This document shows positions 9,418-17,730 of a DNA stretch of 25,765 bases, in pieces (position 1 is the first letter of the stretch; the number at the start of each line of letters is the position of its first letter). This DNA comes from Mycolicibacterium porcinum (GTDB lineage Bacteria; Actinomycetota; Actinomycetes; Mycobacteriales; Mycobacteriaceae): the NCBI GenBank assembly GCA_001942045.1, contig MSTD01000038.1, positions 1 to 25,765 of the forward strand, read 5' to 3'. Made by a program: the position numbers and the translations under genes. Below the pieces are notes generated by a model. The model searched no databases and was not told where the DNA came from. It worked only from the letters and a program-made list of their open reading frames with translations.

Positions 9418-10904
9418 CGAGCATGAGTGAGCTGACCCGTCGCGATGCGGCGACCCTGGGCGCCCAGATCGCGGCCAAGGAGGTTTCCTCGACCGAGGTG
9501 ACGCAGGCCCACCTGGACCAGATCGCCGAGACCGACGACCGCTTCAACGCTTTCCTGCACGTGGCCGCGGATTCCGCGCTGGCCGCGGCGGCCCGGATCG
9601 ATGCCGCCGTGGCTGCCGGTGAGGCGTTGCCGTCGCCGCTGGCCGGCGTGCCGCTGGCGCTCAAGGACGTCTTCACCGCCACCGACATGCCGACCACCGC
9701 CGGGTCCAAGATCCTGGAGGGGTGGCGCGCACCGTACGACGCGACGGTGACCTTGCGACTGCGCGCCGCGGGCATCCCGATCCTGGGCAAGACGAACATG
9801 GACGAATTCGCCATGGGATCGTCGACCGAGAATTCCGCCTACGGCCCGACCCGCAACCCGTGGAACACCGAGCGGGTGCCAGGTGGATCGGGCGGTGGCA
9901 GCGCTGCGGCGCTGGCCGCCTATCAGGCCCCGTTGGCCATCGGCACCGACACCGGCGGGTCGATCCGTCAGCCGGCCGCGCTCACCGCCACCGTCGGCGT
10001 CAAGCCGACCTACGGCACGGTGTCGCGCTATGGCCTGATCGCCTGCGCGTCCTCACTGGACCAGGGTGGCCCCTGTGCCCGTACGGTGCTCGACACCGCG
10101 CTGCTGCACCAGGTGATCGCCGGTCACGACCCGCGTGATTCCACCTCGGTCGACGCCGCGGTGCCCGATGTGGTCGGCGCCGCCCGGGCCGGTGCCGCGG
10201 GCGACCTCAAGGGCGTGCGGGTCGGCGTGGTCAAGCAGCTGCGCGGTGAGGGATACCAGCCGGGCGTGCTGGAGTCGTTCAACGCCGCGGTCGCTCAACT
10301 GACCGCGCTCGGCGCCGAGGTCACCGAGGTCGACTGCCCGCACTTCGACCATGCGATGGACGCCTACTACCTGATCCTGCCGTCGGAGGTGTCCAGCAAC
10401 CTGGCCCGCTTCGACGCCATGCGGTTCGGGCTGCGGGTCGGCGATGACGGCACCCACAGCGCCGAGGAGGTCATGGCGCTGACCCGGGCCGCCGGGTTCG
10501 GGCCGGAGGTCAAGCGCCGGATCATGATCGGCACCTACGCGTTGTCGGCGGGCTATTACGACGCCTACTACAACCAGGCGCAGAAGGTGCGGACACTGAT
10601 CGCCCGGGACCTTGAGCAGGCGTACCAGAGCGTGGACGTCCTGGTGTCCCCGGCCACGCCGACGACAGCGTTCCGGTTGGGGGAGAAGGTCGACGATCCG
10701 CTGGCCATGTACCTGTTCGATCTGTGCACGCTGCCGCTGAACCTGGCCGGGCACTGCGGTATGTCGGTGCCGTCGGGTCTGTCGCCCGACGACGGCCTGC
10801 CCGTAGGTCTGCAGATCATGGCGCCGGCCCTGGCCGATGACCGGCTGTACCGCGTGGGCGCGGCCTACGAGGCGGCTCGCGGCCCGTTGCCCAGCGCGTT
10901 GTAG
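9414..10904 (+). CDS. gatA: Asp/Glu-tRNA amidotransferase subunit A
   Basis: The 496-aa glutaminase subunit of GatCAB, an amidase-signature enzyme releasing ammonia from glutamine. The Ser-cisSer-Lys triad is visible: K84 in LALKDVF, S159 in VPGGSGGGS and S183 in [12 protein letters not shown], matching K79/S154/S178 of the Staphylococcus aureus enzyme. The second Ser of the common GGSSGGS signature is Gly here, which does not touch the triad. Other markers are [50 protein letters not shown] and [13 protein letters not shown]. The start is the ATG overlapping gatC; MSEL three codons later is an alternative. gatB is not adjacent but lies about 2.4 kb downstream beyond pfkA and a regulator pair. 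Confidence 0.97.
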   Translation: MTSMSELTRRDAATLGAQIAAKEVSSTEVTQAHLDQIAETDDRFNAFLHVAADSALAAAARIDAAVAAGEALPSPLAGVPLALKDVFTATDMPTTAGSKILEGWRAPYDATVTLRLRAAGIPILGKTNMDEFAMGSSTENSAYGPTRNPWNTERVPGGSGGGSAAALAAYQAPLAIGTDTGGSIRQPAALTATVGVKPTYGTVSRYGLIACASSLDQGGPCARTVLDTALLHQVIAGHDPRDSTSVDAAVPDVVGAARAGAAGDLKGVRVGVVKQLRGEGYQPGVLESFNAAVAQLTALGAEVTEVDCPHFDHAMDAYYLILPSEVSSNLARFDAMRFGLRVGDDGTHSAEEVMALTRAAGFGPEVKRRIMIGTYALSAGYYDAYYNQAQKVRTLIARDLEQAYQSVDVLVSPATPTTAFRLGEKVDDPLAMYLFDLCTLPLNLAGHCGMSVPSGLSPDDGLPVGLQIMAPALADDRLYRVGAAYEAARGPLPSAL

Positions 10905-10919
10905 ACGCCATGCGCTTAT

Positions 10920-10941
10920 GCCCGGCACGGTTGTGCCGGGC
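10920..10941. terminator. Perfect 9-bp hairpin between gatA and pfkA
   Basis: Arms GCCCGGCAC (10920-10928) and GTGCCGGGC (10933-10941) enclose a GGTT loop. No U-tract follows (GGGGCAAG comes next). It could be a U-less terminator or attenuator for gatCA, or a structure limiting access to the pfkA ribosome site nine bases downstream. Confidence 0.55.
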
Positions 10942-10958
10942 GGGGCAAGATGGTGCCC

Positions 10959-11990
10959 ATGCGCATCGGAGTTCTCACCGGCGGCGGTGACTGTCCTGGC
11001 CTGAACGCGGTGATCCGGGCGGTGGTGCGTACCTGCGATCAGCGTTACGGGTCGTCAGTGGTCGGATTCCTCGACGGCTGGCGTGGTTTGTTGGAGGATC
11101 GCCGCATCCAATTGGCGAACGACGATCGCAACGACCGGCTGCTGGCCAAGGGCGGCACCATCTTGGGCACCGCGCGGGTCAACCCGGACAAGCTGCGCGC
11201 CGGCCTGGACCAGATCAAGCAGACGCTCGAGGACAACGGGATCGATGTACTGATCCCGATCGGTGGTGAAGGCACGCTGACCGCCGCCCACTGGTTGTCC
11301 GAGGAGAATGTTCCGGTGGTCGGGGTGCCGAAGACCATCGACAACGACATCGACTGCACGGACGTGACTTTCGGCCACGACACGGCTCTGCAGGTGGCGA
11401 CCGAGGCGATCGACCGATTGCACAGCACCGCCGAATCGCACCAGCGCGTCATGCTGGTCGAGGTGATGGGCCGCCATGCCGGCTGGATCGCGCTGAACGC
11501 CGGGATCGCCTCGGGTGCGCACATGACGCTGATCCCCGAGCAGCCCTTCGACGTCGAAGAGGTCTGCCGGCTGGTCAAGAAGCGATTCCAGCACGGGTCG
11601 TCACACTTCATCTGCGTGGTGGCCGAGGGAGCGAAGCCGGCCGAGGGCACGATGCAGCTGCGTCAGGGCGGCATGGACGAATTCGGGCACGAGAAATTCA
11701 CCGGTGTGGCACAGCAATTGGCGCTCGAGGTGGAGAAGCGGATCAAAAAAGATGTGCGGGTCACCGTGCTGGGCCACGTCCAGCGCGGCGGGACCCCGAC
11801 GGCATACGACCGCGTGCTGGCCACCCGGTTCGGGGTGAACGCGGCCGACGCCGCGCACGCCGGCGAGTTCGGGATGATGGTGTCGTTGCAGGGGCAGGAC
11901 ATCGGCCGGGTGTCACTGGCCGATGCGACTCGCCACCTCAAACTGGTACCGCAGTCCCGGTACGACGACGCCGCAGAGTTCTTCGGATAG
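10959..11990 (+). CDS. pfkA: 6-phosphofructokinase, ATP-type
   Basis: Phosphorylates fructose 6-phosphate to the 1,6-bisphosphate, the committed step of glycolysis. The 343-aa product begins [18 protein letters not shown] and includes IPIGGEGT (100-106), [10 protein letters not shown] with the catalytic Asp at D128, [13 protein letters not shown], the HVQRGG segment and a C-terminal VPQSRYDDA. Length equals M. tuberculosis PfkA as I recall it. Gly at position 105 (GGEGT) indicates ATP use rather than pyrophosphate, while K125 in PKTIDND is the residue common in the actinobacterial/PPi-type clade. The start is set by family alignment. An in-frame ATG three codons upstream (10950) is better spaced from GGGG at 10942-10945 and may be the real one. 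It is downstream of gatA after a hairpin and convergent with the oxidoreductase gene. Confidence 0.96.
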   Translation: MRIGVLTGGGDCPGLNAVIRAVVRTCDQRYGSSVVGFLDGWRGLLEDRRIQLANDDRNDRLLAKGGTILGTARVNPDKLRAGLDQIKQTLEDNGIDVLIPIGGEGTLTAAHWLSEENVPVVGVPKTIDNDIDCTDVTFGHDTALQVATEAIDRLHSTAESHQRVMLVEVMGRHAGWIALNAGIASGAHMTLIPEQPFDVEEVCRLVKKRFQHGSSHFICVVAEGAKPAEGTMQLRQGGMDEFGHEKFTGVAQQLALEVEKRIKKDVRVTVLGHVQRGGTPTAYDRVLATRFGVNAADAAHAGEFGMMVSLQGQDIGRVSLADATRHLKLVPQSRYDDAAEFFG

Positions 11991-12002
11991 GTCACATCGT
12001 CT

Positions 12003-12064
12003 GCCGAGCAGACAGATAAGTACCAGTTTTCAACGGGTTTCGGGTACATGTCCGTCTGCTCGGC
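12003..12064. terminator. Long inverted repeat between convergent pfkA and oxidoreductase genes
   Basis: Perfect 11-bp arms GCCGAGCAGAC (12003-12013) and GTCTGCTCGGC (12054-12064), with a second inner 5-bp stem GTACC (12020-12024) / GGTAC (12043-12047). It sits 12 nt after the pfkA stop and 7 nt from the opposing stop. Neither side has a U-tract, so it may be a bidirectional U-less terminator or a copy of a dispersed intergenic palindrome. Confidence 0.65.
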
Positions 12065-12071
12065 GGGGAAA

Positions 12072-12764
12072 TCAGGCGCTCTTGAGCGCTTCGCGGCGCA
12101 GCAGCTGCCACATCGACGGCGTGTCCACCGTCGTCGAAATCGTCACGGTCGCGGCCGTTTCAGGCGCTTCGGCCAACTTCAGCAGGTAGTCGGCGAGGTC
12201 CGTGCGGGAGGTGAAGGCTCCCACCGGATCGCGCCGGCCGGCAATGTAGTTCGTGACTTCTGGTAGGTCGAACAGGCCGGACGGCCGCACGATCGTCCAG
12301 TTCAATCCGCTGCCGGTGACGATGTCCTCCATCCGGCGCATGTCGGCGTAGAGGGTCCTGCCGAAGATGCGGCTGATCACCGGCTGGACCACACGCAGCG
12401 CGAACGGGGTATCGGTCCGGCCGGGGTAGTCGGCGATGGCGGTGGAGCTCACGACGGCGAGGCGGGCGACTCCGGTGGCGCGCATTGCGGCAACGATGTT
12501 GCCCACGCCGACCGAGTACGTGTCGACGGGATCCATGGTGAACGTGACGCCCAAGGTGGACAGCACCGCGTCGGCGCCCTCGACCACGGTGCTGACCGCC
12601 GCGGCGTCGCGCACGTCGGCTTCGGCCACCGTGAGTCCGGCTCCGTTGATGGGGAACTGCTCGGGATGGCGGGTGACCGCCACGACGGTGTGGCCCGCAT
12701 CGAGGGCCTGGCGGGTGAGCAGACGTCCGGTCGCACCGTTGGCGCCGAAGATGGCGATTCGCAT
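12072..12764 (-). CDS. NAD(P)-binding atypical SDR / NmrA-like oxidoreductase
   Basis: A 230-aa Rossmann-fold protein. The N-terminal MRIAIFGANGATGRLL carries the GxxGxxG dinucleotide loop (7-13), followed by VVAVTRHPEQF (second strand with a basic residue suggesting NADP), DVRDAAAV and VLSTLG. The YxxxK catalytic pair of classical SDRs is not evident; the protein resembles the NAD(P)H-binding (PF13460) group that includes NADPH sensors and flavin or biliverdin reductases. The WTIVRPSGLFD segment is typical. The ATG is chosen because the Rossmann motif begins there and GGGAGG lies four bases upstream; a 16-residue N-terminal extension is unlikely. It is divergent from a MarR gene, suggesting control of a reactive small-molecule response. 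Confidence 0.88.
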   Translation of the reverse strand: MRIAIFGANGATGRLLTRQALDAGHTVVAVTRHPEQFPINGAGLTVAEADVRDAAAVSTVVEGADAVLSTLGVTFTMDPVDTYSVGVGNIVAAMRATGVARLAVVSSTAIADYPGRTDTPFALRVVQPVISRIFGRTLYADMRRMEDIVTGSGLNWTIVRPSGLFDLPEVTNYIAGRRDPVGAFTSRTDLADYLLKLAEAPETAATVTISTTVDTPSMWQLLRREALKSA

Positions 12765-12779
12765 GAAGCCTCCCAGGTA

Positions 12780-12816
12780 GTCACGATTAGTGACAATCAC
12801 GCTATATGACAATCAC
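12780..12816. promoter_or_regulatory. Candidate MarR operator region
   Basis: Contains a 10-bp direct repeat TGACAATCAC at 12791-12800 and 12807-12816 (16-bp period) and an inverted repeat GTCAC-N5-GTGAC at 12780-12794. On the minus strand one repeat supplies a TTGTCA -35 (12812-12807), with TAATCG 17 bp on as a weak -10 for the oxidoreductase gene. Binding by the divergent MarR protein is inferred. Confidence 0.5.
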
Positions 12817-12825
12817 TGAGAGTGC

Positions 12826-12831
12826 TAGTGT
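12826..12831 (+). promoter_or_regulatory. -10 box of the MarR gene
   Basis: TAGTGT with a 6-nt gap to the GTG start and no SD sequence; leaderless layout. Confidence 0.45.
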
Positions 12832-12837
12832 CCGCGT

Positions 12838-13311
12838 GTGGCTGAGAAACCGATCGGGGTGTCCGCGCTCGACCAGCGCATACCGTTTCTGCTGTCCCAG
12901 CTGGGCGCATATATGGCCGACGGGTTCAAGGCCAGGTTGGAACCGCTGGGCCTACATCCCCGGGCCACCGCGGTCCTGCTGGCGCTGGCCACGGCCGACG
13001 GGCAGTCGCAGCGTGAGCTGTACGAGCGACTCGGCTTGCACCGCAACGTCATGGTCACGCTGATCGACAGCCTGGAAGCCGAGGGGCTGGTCGAACGGCG
13101 GCCGCATCCCGAGGACCGGCGGGCGTTCGCCGTGTCGCTGACCGAACGGGCGCGGCAGCTGATCCCGGCGCTGGACGAGGCCGGGCGTGCGCTTGAGGAC
13201 GAGGTGACCGCGTCGCTGTCCGACGAAGAACGCGCCGTTCTGCGGCACACGCTGCGGCGGTTGTCGGCCGCAGCGGGTCTGATCCCCGGCGTCCACCCCG
13301 GACTGACCTGA
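12838..13311 (+). CDS. MarR-family transcriptional regulator
   Basis: A 157-aa winged-helix dimer repressor. The order is typical: dimerising N-terminal helix ([20 protein letters not shown]), the [15 protein letters not shown] helix, the recognition helix in [29 protein letters not shown], and the wing with the diagnostic [15 protein letters not shown] (DRR at 93-95). A long C-terminal helix restores the dimer interface. Many MarR proteins sense phenolics or oxidants; the ligand is not predictable here. The GTG start is supported by a -10 box six bases upstream and by an N terminus of normal length. It probably controls itself and the divergent oxidoreductase gene through the repeats between them. 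Confidence 0.93.
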   Translation: MAEKPIGVSALDQRIPFLLSQLGAYMADGFKARLEPLGLHPRATAVLLALATADGQSQRELYERLGLHRNVMVTLIDSLEAEGLVERRPHPEDRRAFAVSLTERARQLIPALDEAGRALEDEVTASLSDEERAVLRHTLRRLSAAAGLIPGVHPGLT

Positions 13312-13324
13312 AACGCAGCCCCAT

Positions 13325-13330
13325 TAGGAT
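13325..13330 (+). promoter_or_regulatory. -10 box of gatB
   Basis: TAGGAT with a 7-nt gap to the ATG at 13338 and no SD sequence; leaderless layout. It shows gatB has its own promoter apart from gatCA. Confidence 0.5.
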
Positions 13331-13337
13331 CGACACC

Positions 13338-14849
13338 ATGTCTGTCGCTACCGCTGAACTCGTCGACTACGACGACGTCATCGCCGCCTACGAGCCCGTG
13401 ATGGGCATGGAGGTGCACGTCGAGCTGTCCACGGCCACCAAGATGTTCTGCGGCTGCGCCAATCGGTTCGGTGCCGAACCCAACACGCTGGTCTGCCCGG
13501 TCTGTCTCGGCCTGCCCGGTTCACTTCCGGTGCTCAACGAGGCGGCCGTCGAGGCGGCGATCCGCATCGGCCTCGCGCTCAACTGCGATATCGCACCGTG
13601 GGGTCGGTTCGCCCGGAAGAACTACTTCTACCCGGACCAGCCGAAGAACTACCAGATCTCGCAGTACGACGAACCGATCGCGATCAACGGTTACCTCGAC
13701 GTGCCGCTCGACGACGGCTCCACCTTCCGCGTCGAGATCGAGCGTGCCCACATGGAGGAGGACACCGGAAAGCTGACGCACCTGGGCAGCGACACCGGCC
13801 GCATCGCGGGCGCGACCACGTCGCTGGCCGACTTCAACCGGGCCGGCGTTCCGCTGATCGAGATCGTCACCAGGCCCATCGAGGGCACCGGGGCCCGGGC
13901 ACCGGAGATCGCCCGCGCCTACGTCACCGCACTGCGAGATCTGCTGCGCGGCTTGGGCGTATCGGACGTGCGGATGGACCAGGGGTCGATGCGCTGCGAC
14001 TCGAACCTGTCCCTGAAGCCGGTCGGCGCGGCCGAGTTCGGCACCCGCACCGAGACCAAGAACGTGAACTCGCTCAAGAGCGTCGAGGTGGCAGTCCGGT
14101 ACGAAATGCGCCGCCAGGCCGCGGTTCTCAACTCCGGTGGCACGGTCACCCAGGAGACCCGGCATTTCCACGAGGACGGTTACACCTCCCCGGGCCGGAG
14201 CAAGGAAACCGCGCAGGATTACCGCTACTTCCCCGAGCCCGACCTTGAGCCGATCGCGCCCAGCGCCGAGCTGGTCGACCGGCTGCGTCAGACCATCCCC
14301 GAGCTGCCGTGGTTGGCGCGCAAGCGGATTCAGGAGGAATGGGGCATCTCCGACGAGGTGATGCGCGACCTGGTCAACGCCGGTGCCGTCGAGTTGGTGG
14401 CCGCCACCGTCACCCACGGCGCGTCCAGCGAGGCCGCGCGCGCCTGGTGGGGCAACTTCCTGGTGCAGAAGGCGAACGAGTCCGAGATCGAACTCGAGGC
14501 GCTGCCCATCACTCCGGCCCAGGTGGCCGCCGTGGTGAAGCTCGTCGATGAGGGCAAGCTGTCCAATAAGCTGGCCCGCCAGGTGATCGAGGGCGTGTTG
14601 GCCGGCGAAGGCGAGCCCGAGCAGGTGATGACCGACCGCGGCTTGGCGCTCGTGCGCGACGACTCGGTGATCCAGGCCGCGGTGGACGAGGCACTGGCCG
14701 CCAACCCCGATGTCGTGGAGAAGATCCGCGGCGGCAAGGTGGCTGCGGCAGGCGCCATCGTCGGCGCCGTCATGAAAGCCACCAAGGGCTCGGCCGACGC
14801 GGCGCGGGTGCGCGAGTTGGTGCTGGCCGCCTGCGGGCAGACCGGATAA
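13338..14849 (+). CDS. gatB: Asp/Glu-tRNA amidotransferase subunit B
   Basis: The 503-aa subunit of GatCAB that binds tRNA and phosphorylates then amidates the misacylated residue. [11 protein letters not shown] (22-32) is the family hallmark. A four-Cys zinc site is visible at C38, C40, C53 and C56 (CGCANRFG...CPVCLGLPG). Then come [16 protein letters not shown], the HMEEDTGKL acid cluster, [22 protein letters not shown], and [16 protein letters not shown]. The C-terminal part holds the helical and YqeY-like tail domain, with the conserved [20 protein letters not shown]. Length is standard. It pairs with gatCA encoded upstream; the intervening oxidoreductase/MarR pair separates it from pfkA. 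Confidence 0.97.
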   Translation: MSVATAELVDYDDVIAAYEPVMGMEVHVELSTATKMFCGCANRFGAEPNTLVCPVCLGLPGSLPVLNEAAVEAAIRIGLALNCDIAPWGRFARKNYFYPDQPKNYQISQYDEPIAINGYLDVPLDDGSTFRVEIERAHMEEDTGKLTHLGSDTGRIAGATTSLADFNRAGVPLIEIVTRPIEGTGARAPEIARAYVTALRDLLRGLGVSDVRMDQGSMRCDSNLSLKPVGAAEFGTRTETKNVNSLKSVEVAVRYEMRRQAAVLNSGGTVTQETRHFHEDGYTSPGRSKETAQDYRYFPEPDLEPIAPSAELVDRLRQTIPELPWLARKRIQEEWGISDEVMRDLVNAGAVELVAATVTHGASSEAARAWWGNFLVQKANESEIELEALPITPAQVAAVVKLVDEGKLSNKLARQVIEGVLAGEGEPEQVMTDRGLALVRDDSVIQAAVDEALAANPDVVEKIRGGKVAAAGAIVGAVMKATKGSADAARVRELVLAACGQTG

Positions 14850-14851
14850 CC

Positions 14852-14869
14852 GCCGGTCAGCTCACCGGC
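14852..14869. terminator. Short hairpin between convergent gatB and TetR genes
   Basis: Arms GCCGGT and ACCGGC with a 6-nt loop, just after the gatB stop and spanning the TetR stop. Short and without a U-tract, so only a weak terminator candidate. Confidence 0.25.
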
Positions 14870-15485
14870 CGGCGAACATCGTCATCGCCGCGGCCGCATA
14901 CTGCTCGAGCCGCTCACGCGGGTAGTTGTCCGGGTCGTGCACGGCCAGCCGGCCGAGCATCTCGGCGAACGACAACAACGTGTGGCCGAGCAGCTCAGGG
15001 TCCAGTGCCGCCAGCCGAGGGTCCACCGCGATGCCGGCCTTCGCCATTTGCTCGACCTGCGTGAGGATCTGGCTTCTGGCGTTGCGGACGGCCGCGCGGT
15101 AGTCGCGCGGGGCACTGTCGGGCACGGTGAGGATCAGCCGCCAGCGGGTCGGGTTCTCCAGGACACACCGCAGGAAACCGGTGACGGTCGCGGTGTAGGC
15201 GTCCGTCGGGCTGCTGACCGACAGATTCTTGGGCAGTGCGCTCAGTACCTGGCTCAGCCCCTGCTGATGCTCGCGGATGAGCAAGGCGGTCACCAGCTCG
15301 GCGCGGGTCCGGAACGCGGTATACAGAACAGGTTTGCCCACCCCGCCGGCCTCGGCGACGGCCTCCATCCGCAGTTCGTGCAACGGGCAGTCGTGAAGCA
15401 CGGTCATCGCCGCGTCCAGCAGTTGCTCGCGCCTTTCCTCGCGCGGTAGCCGCGGGGCATATCTGCGGCGGGGGCGGTCAGGCAC
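14862..15485 (-). CDS. TetR-family transcriptional regulator
   Basis: A TetR regulator with a basic N terminus followed by LPREERREQLLDAAMTVL and the HTH around LRMEAVAEAGGVGKPVLYTAFRTRAELVTALL. The C-terminal ligand domain is helical and unclassified (TVTGFLRCVLENPTRWRLILTVPD). I place the start at the GTG giving 207 aa because a TACCAT -10 box lies seven bases upstream and because this leaves a 25-bp palindrome outside the coding region as an operator. The ATG at 15515 (217 aa) and the GTG at 15527 (221 aa) are also in frame; the latter has a distant AAGG. It lies downstream of lppZ on the same strand with an 89-130 bp gap, and convergent to gatB. Target genes other than itself are not evident. 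Confidence 0.85.
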   Translation of the reverse strand: MPDRPRRRYAPRLPREERREQLLDAAMTVLHDCPLHELRMEAVAEAGGVGKPVLYTAFRTRAELVTALLIREHQQGLSQVLSALPKNLSVSSPTDAYTATVTGFLRCVLENPTRWRLILTVPDSAPRDYRAAVRNARSQILTQVEQMAKAGIAVDPRLAALDPELLGHTLLSFAEMLGRLAVHDPDNYPRERLEQYAAAAMTMFAGR

Positions 15486-15491
15486 CCGGAC

Positions 15492-15516
15492 AATGGTACG
15501 TGATAGACGAACCATT
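15492..15516. promoter_or_regulatory. TetR operator and autoregulated promoter
   Basis: A 25-bp palindrome: AATGGT-n-CGT on the left, a 5-bp centre, and ACG-n-ACCATT on the right, nine of ten arm positions matching. The minus-strand -10 box TACCAT (15498-15493) lies inside the right-hand arm as read in that direction, with TTAGAA 17 bp further upstream as a weak -35. Binding would block the polymerase. Confidence 0.65.
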
Positions 15517-15616
15517 TCTAAGGGCACGTTATGAGCCTTGTATTCATATCGTGCCGCCGGCGCCGCCGGGCCCGGTCCGGGTCGCGGGCTCGGCCTACCT
15601 CGAAATGCCTTGTGGC

Positions 15617-16738
15617 TCAGGTGTTGTCAGCGTTGCTGCGCGGGAAGCCGCCGCCCTGCGGGAAGAGCGGGAAGACGACGTCGTCGAAGCTCTCCGCATC
15701 TCCGGCAGTACGGTTCACGGTCGCACCCCACACGTTGCCGTCGGGGGAGAGCTGCAGCGCCCACGCGTGCCCGCGCACGTTCTCCCGGACCACCTCCGGA
15801 TCGCCGGTGACGGCGCCGGTGTCAGGTGCGAGCCGCACCGCGACGGTCTTCTTCGGGTCGACCAGATTGACCAGCACCGTGCCCTCCAGGGCGGCGCACC
15901 CCGCGACTCCGGGGCGATCCGGCCACGTCCACACCGTGGACACCTTGGAATCCTTCGTGATCCGCTGCAGCCGATCGGCGCTCGGGGTGCGGTCGGTGAC
16001 GTAGAGCGAGCCGTCCGCCGCGTCGACGCACATGGCCCCCGCGGCGCCCAGGCCGCTCAGCGCCGTGGTGATCGGGGCCTGGTTGACCGTGGTGGGCTGC
16101 TCGATGCGCAGCACCTTGCCGGCCAGCGAGCCGGGGTCGGCGGCCAGTGCCGGATCGCCCGCATCGCCCGTCTGCACCAGCAGAGTGGTCTTGCTGGTGA
16201 AGGTGAGGGACCCCATGTTGCCGCTGGCACCCTTGGGGATGCCGGTCAGGATCGGCTTCGGCACGTCGCCGTCGGCGATGCGGATCACCCGGTTGTCGGT
16301 CGGTGTGCTGACGTAGGCGTACATCAACCGGTCCTGGCTGTAGGTGGGTGACAGCACGATGTCCATCAGGCCGCCGTCGCCGGACGGATCGACCGGAATC
16401 GTCACATTGACCTTCGGCTCGGCCTTCACCGACACCTGCTTGACCGCGCCGGTCAGCCGCTCACCGACCAGGGCGGACTGACTGTCGGGAAGCATGATCA
16501 AACCGCTGGTGCTGTCCAGGCAACCCTGCATCACACCCGTGGCCTTGCATTCCTTGGGGAACGGCTTGGCAGGCAGCGGTGGGGGAGGCGGCGGCGTCGT
16601 CGTCGGCCCCGGCTCCATCTTCGGTTCAGTGGTGAATGGCTCGGACTGGGCCGCGTCGAAACGGGCGCAGCCCGAACCGACCAGCATCGCGGCGCACAGA
16701 ACGGCGACCACCCCCGTCATCCGCCGACGCGATTTCAT
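15617..16738 (-). CDS. lppZ: Lipoprotein LppZ, PQQ-glucose-dehydrogenase-like beta-propeller
   Basis: A 373-aa exported lipoprotein. It has a basic n-region (KSRRR), a hydrophobic core (VVAVLCAAMLV) and a cleavage site GSGC with the lipid-bearing C24; Gly at -3 is less usual than Leu or Val. A Pro/Thr-rich linker follows (about 40-57, including six consecutive Pro), then a repeat-rich domain with SGDGGLMDIVLSPTYSQDRLMYAYVST, which resembles the soluble-glucose-dehydrogenase/sorbosone-dehydrogenase propeller. Strong similarity to M. tuberculosis LppZ (Rv3006) is recognised from memory. Enzymatic activity is unproven. The ATG lies 7 nt after a TAATCT box. It is divergent from doxX, with 136 bp between starts. 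Confidence 0.92.
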   Translation of the reverse strand: MKSRRRMTGVVAVLCAAMLVGSGCARFDAAQSEPFTTEPKMEPGPTTTPPPPPPLPAKPFPKECKATGVMQGCLDSTSGLIMLPDSQSALVGERLTGAVKQVSVKAEPKVNVTIPVDPSGDGGLMDIVLSPTYSQDRLMYAYVSTPTDNRVIRIADGDVPKPILTGIPKGASGNMGSLTFTSKTTLLVQTGDAGDPALAADPGSLAGKVLRIEQPTTVNQAPITTALSGLGAAGAMCVDAADGSLYVTDRTPSADRLQRITKDSKVSTVWTWPDRPGVAGCAALEGTVLVNLVDPKKTVAVRLAPDTGAVTGDPEVVRENVRGHAWALQLSPDGNVWGATVNRTAGDAESFDDVVFPLFPQGGGFPRSNADNT

Positions 16739-16745
16739 GCCCGCC

Positions 16746-16751
16746 AGATTA
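16746..16751 (-). promoter_or_regulatory. -10 box of lppZ
   Basis: TAATCT on the minus strand, 7-nt gap to the ATG; the same hexamer as at the MmcQ gene. Leaderless layout. Confidence 0.5.
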
Positions 16752-16861
16752 CGGATGCCTCGGCAGTGCGCGCCACGTCGGGACCGTACGCCGGGTGCAT
16801 AGCAGCCCGATACCAGGCAGAAGCGCCGGGGTAAATACCCGGATCGGGCCGACGTTGCACT

Positions 16862-16867
16862 TACCCT
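16862..16867 (+). promoter_or_regulatory. -10 box of doxX
   Basis: TACCCT with a 7-nt gap to the GTG start and no SD sequence; leaderless layout. Confidence 0.45.
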
Positions 16868-16874
16868 GGCAGCT

Positions 16875-17717
16875 GTGACCAGTCACTCGCAGGACCCTCA
16901 AGCCTGGCAACGACCGGGTTACTCGGACGATTCCGCCAGGCCGGCCGGAGCCAGCCTGGTCGACCCCGAAGACGATCTGCCGTCGTCGACGTACGGCGGG
17001 GACTTCGAAACCACCGCGATTCCGCGCTACGACTCCAAATCAGGCGACCAGTCTGCGTTCAGCCTGGTCGGTGACCCTGAGCCGCTGCCCTATGTGCAGC
17101 CGGGCGGCCCCGCCCCGATCGGGCCCTTCTCGGCCGAACCGGCCGAGATCGAGCGGGACGAGTTCGTCGACGACCGCATCAAGGCTGCCGGACGCAGAGG
17201 CACCCAGGACCTCGGTCTGCTGATCCTGCGCGTGGCCCTCGGCGGGCTGATGATCATCCACGGCCTGCAGAAGGCGTTCGGATGGTGGGGCGGTCCGGGC
17301 CTGGACGGATTCAACACCCAACTGGGCGAGATGGGCTTCAAGAACGCCGACATCCTGACCTATGCGGCCACCGGAGGCCAGATCGCCGCCGGTGTCCTGC
17401 TGGTTCTGGGGCTGTTCACGCCGATCGCGGCGGCCGGCGCCCTGGCCTACCTGATCAACGGGGTGCTGGCCACCGCGATGGCCGCCCACGAGCAGGCCCG
17501 CCTCTCGGAAGTCATCACCGACGGCACCGAATACCGGATGATCGTCGTCGTGGCCGCCGCCGCGATCATCCTGACCGGCCCGGGCCGCTATGGCTTCGAC
17601 GCCGGTCGCGGCTGGGCCCGACGCCCCTTCGTCGGCTCCTTCGTCGCCTTGTTGCTCGGCGTGGCCGGGGGCATCGCCATCTGGGTGCTGCTCAACGGCG
17701 GCAACCCACTCGGCTGA
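16875..17717 (+). CDS. doxX: DoxX-family membrane protein
   Basis: A 280-aa integral membrane protein. Residues 1-105 are acidic, Pro/Ser-rich and probably disordered in the cytoplasm. Four hydrophobic helices follow: about 112-132 (LGLLILRVALGGLMIIHGLQ), 165-200 (a long segment or two helices, IAAGVLLVLGLFTPIAAAGALAYLING), 221-236 and 253-273. RVALGGLMIIHGLQK and the GLFTPIAA turn are DoxX hallmarks. In M. tuberculosis the homolog Rv3005c joins SodA and the thiosulfate sulfurtransferase SseA in a membrane oxidoreductase complex; a similar redox role is inferred here, though the partners are not in this window. The GTG start is backed by a -10 box. It is convergent with cfp6, with 13 bp between stops. 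Confidence 0.92.
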   Translation: MTSHSQDPQAWQRPGYSDDSARPAGASLVDPEDDLPSSTYGGDFETTAIPRYDSKSGDQSAFSLVGDPEPLPYVQPGGPAPIGPFSAEPAEIERDEFVDDRIKAAGRRGTQDLGLLILRVALGGLMIIHGLQKAFGWWGGPGLDGFNTQLGEMGFKNADILTYAATGGQIAAGVLLVLGLFTPIAAAGALAYLINGVLATAMAAHEQARLSEVITDGTEYRMIVVVAAAAIILTGPGRYGFDAGRGWARRPFVGSFVALLLGVAGGIAIWVLLNGGNPLG

Positions 17718-17730
17718 CAGCGCTCGATTC

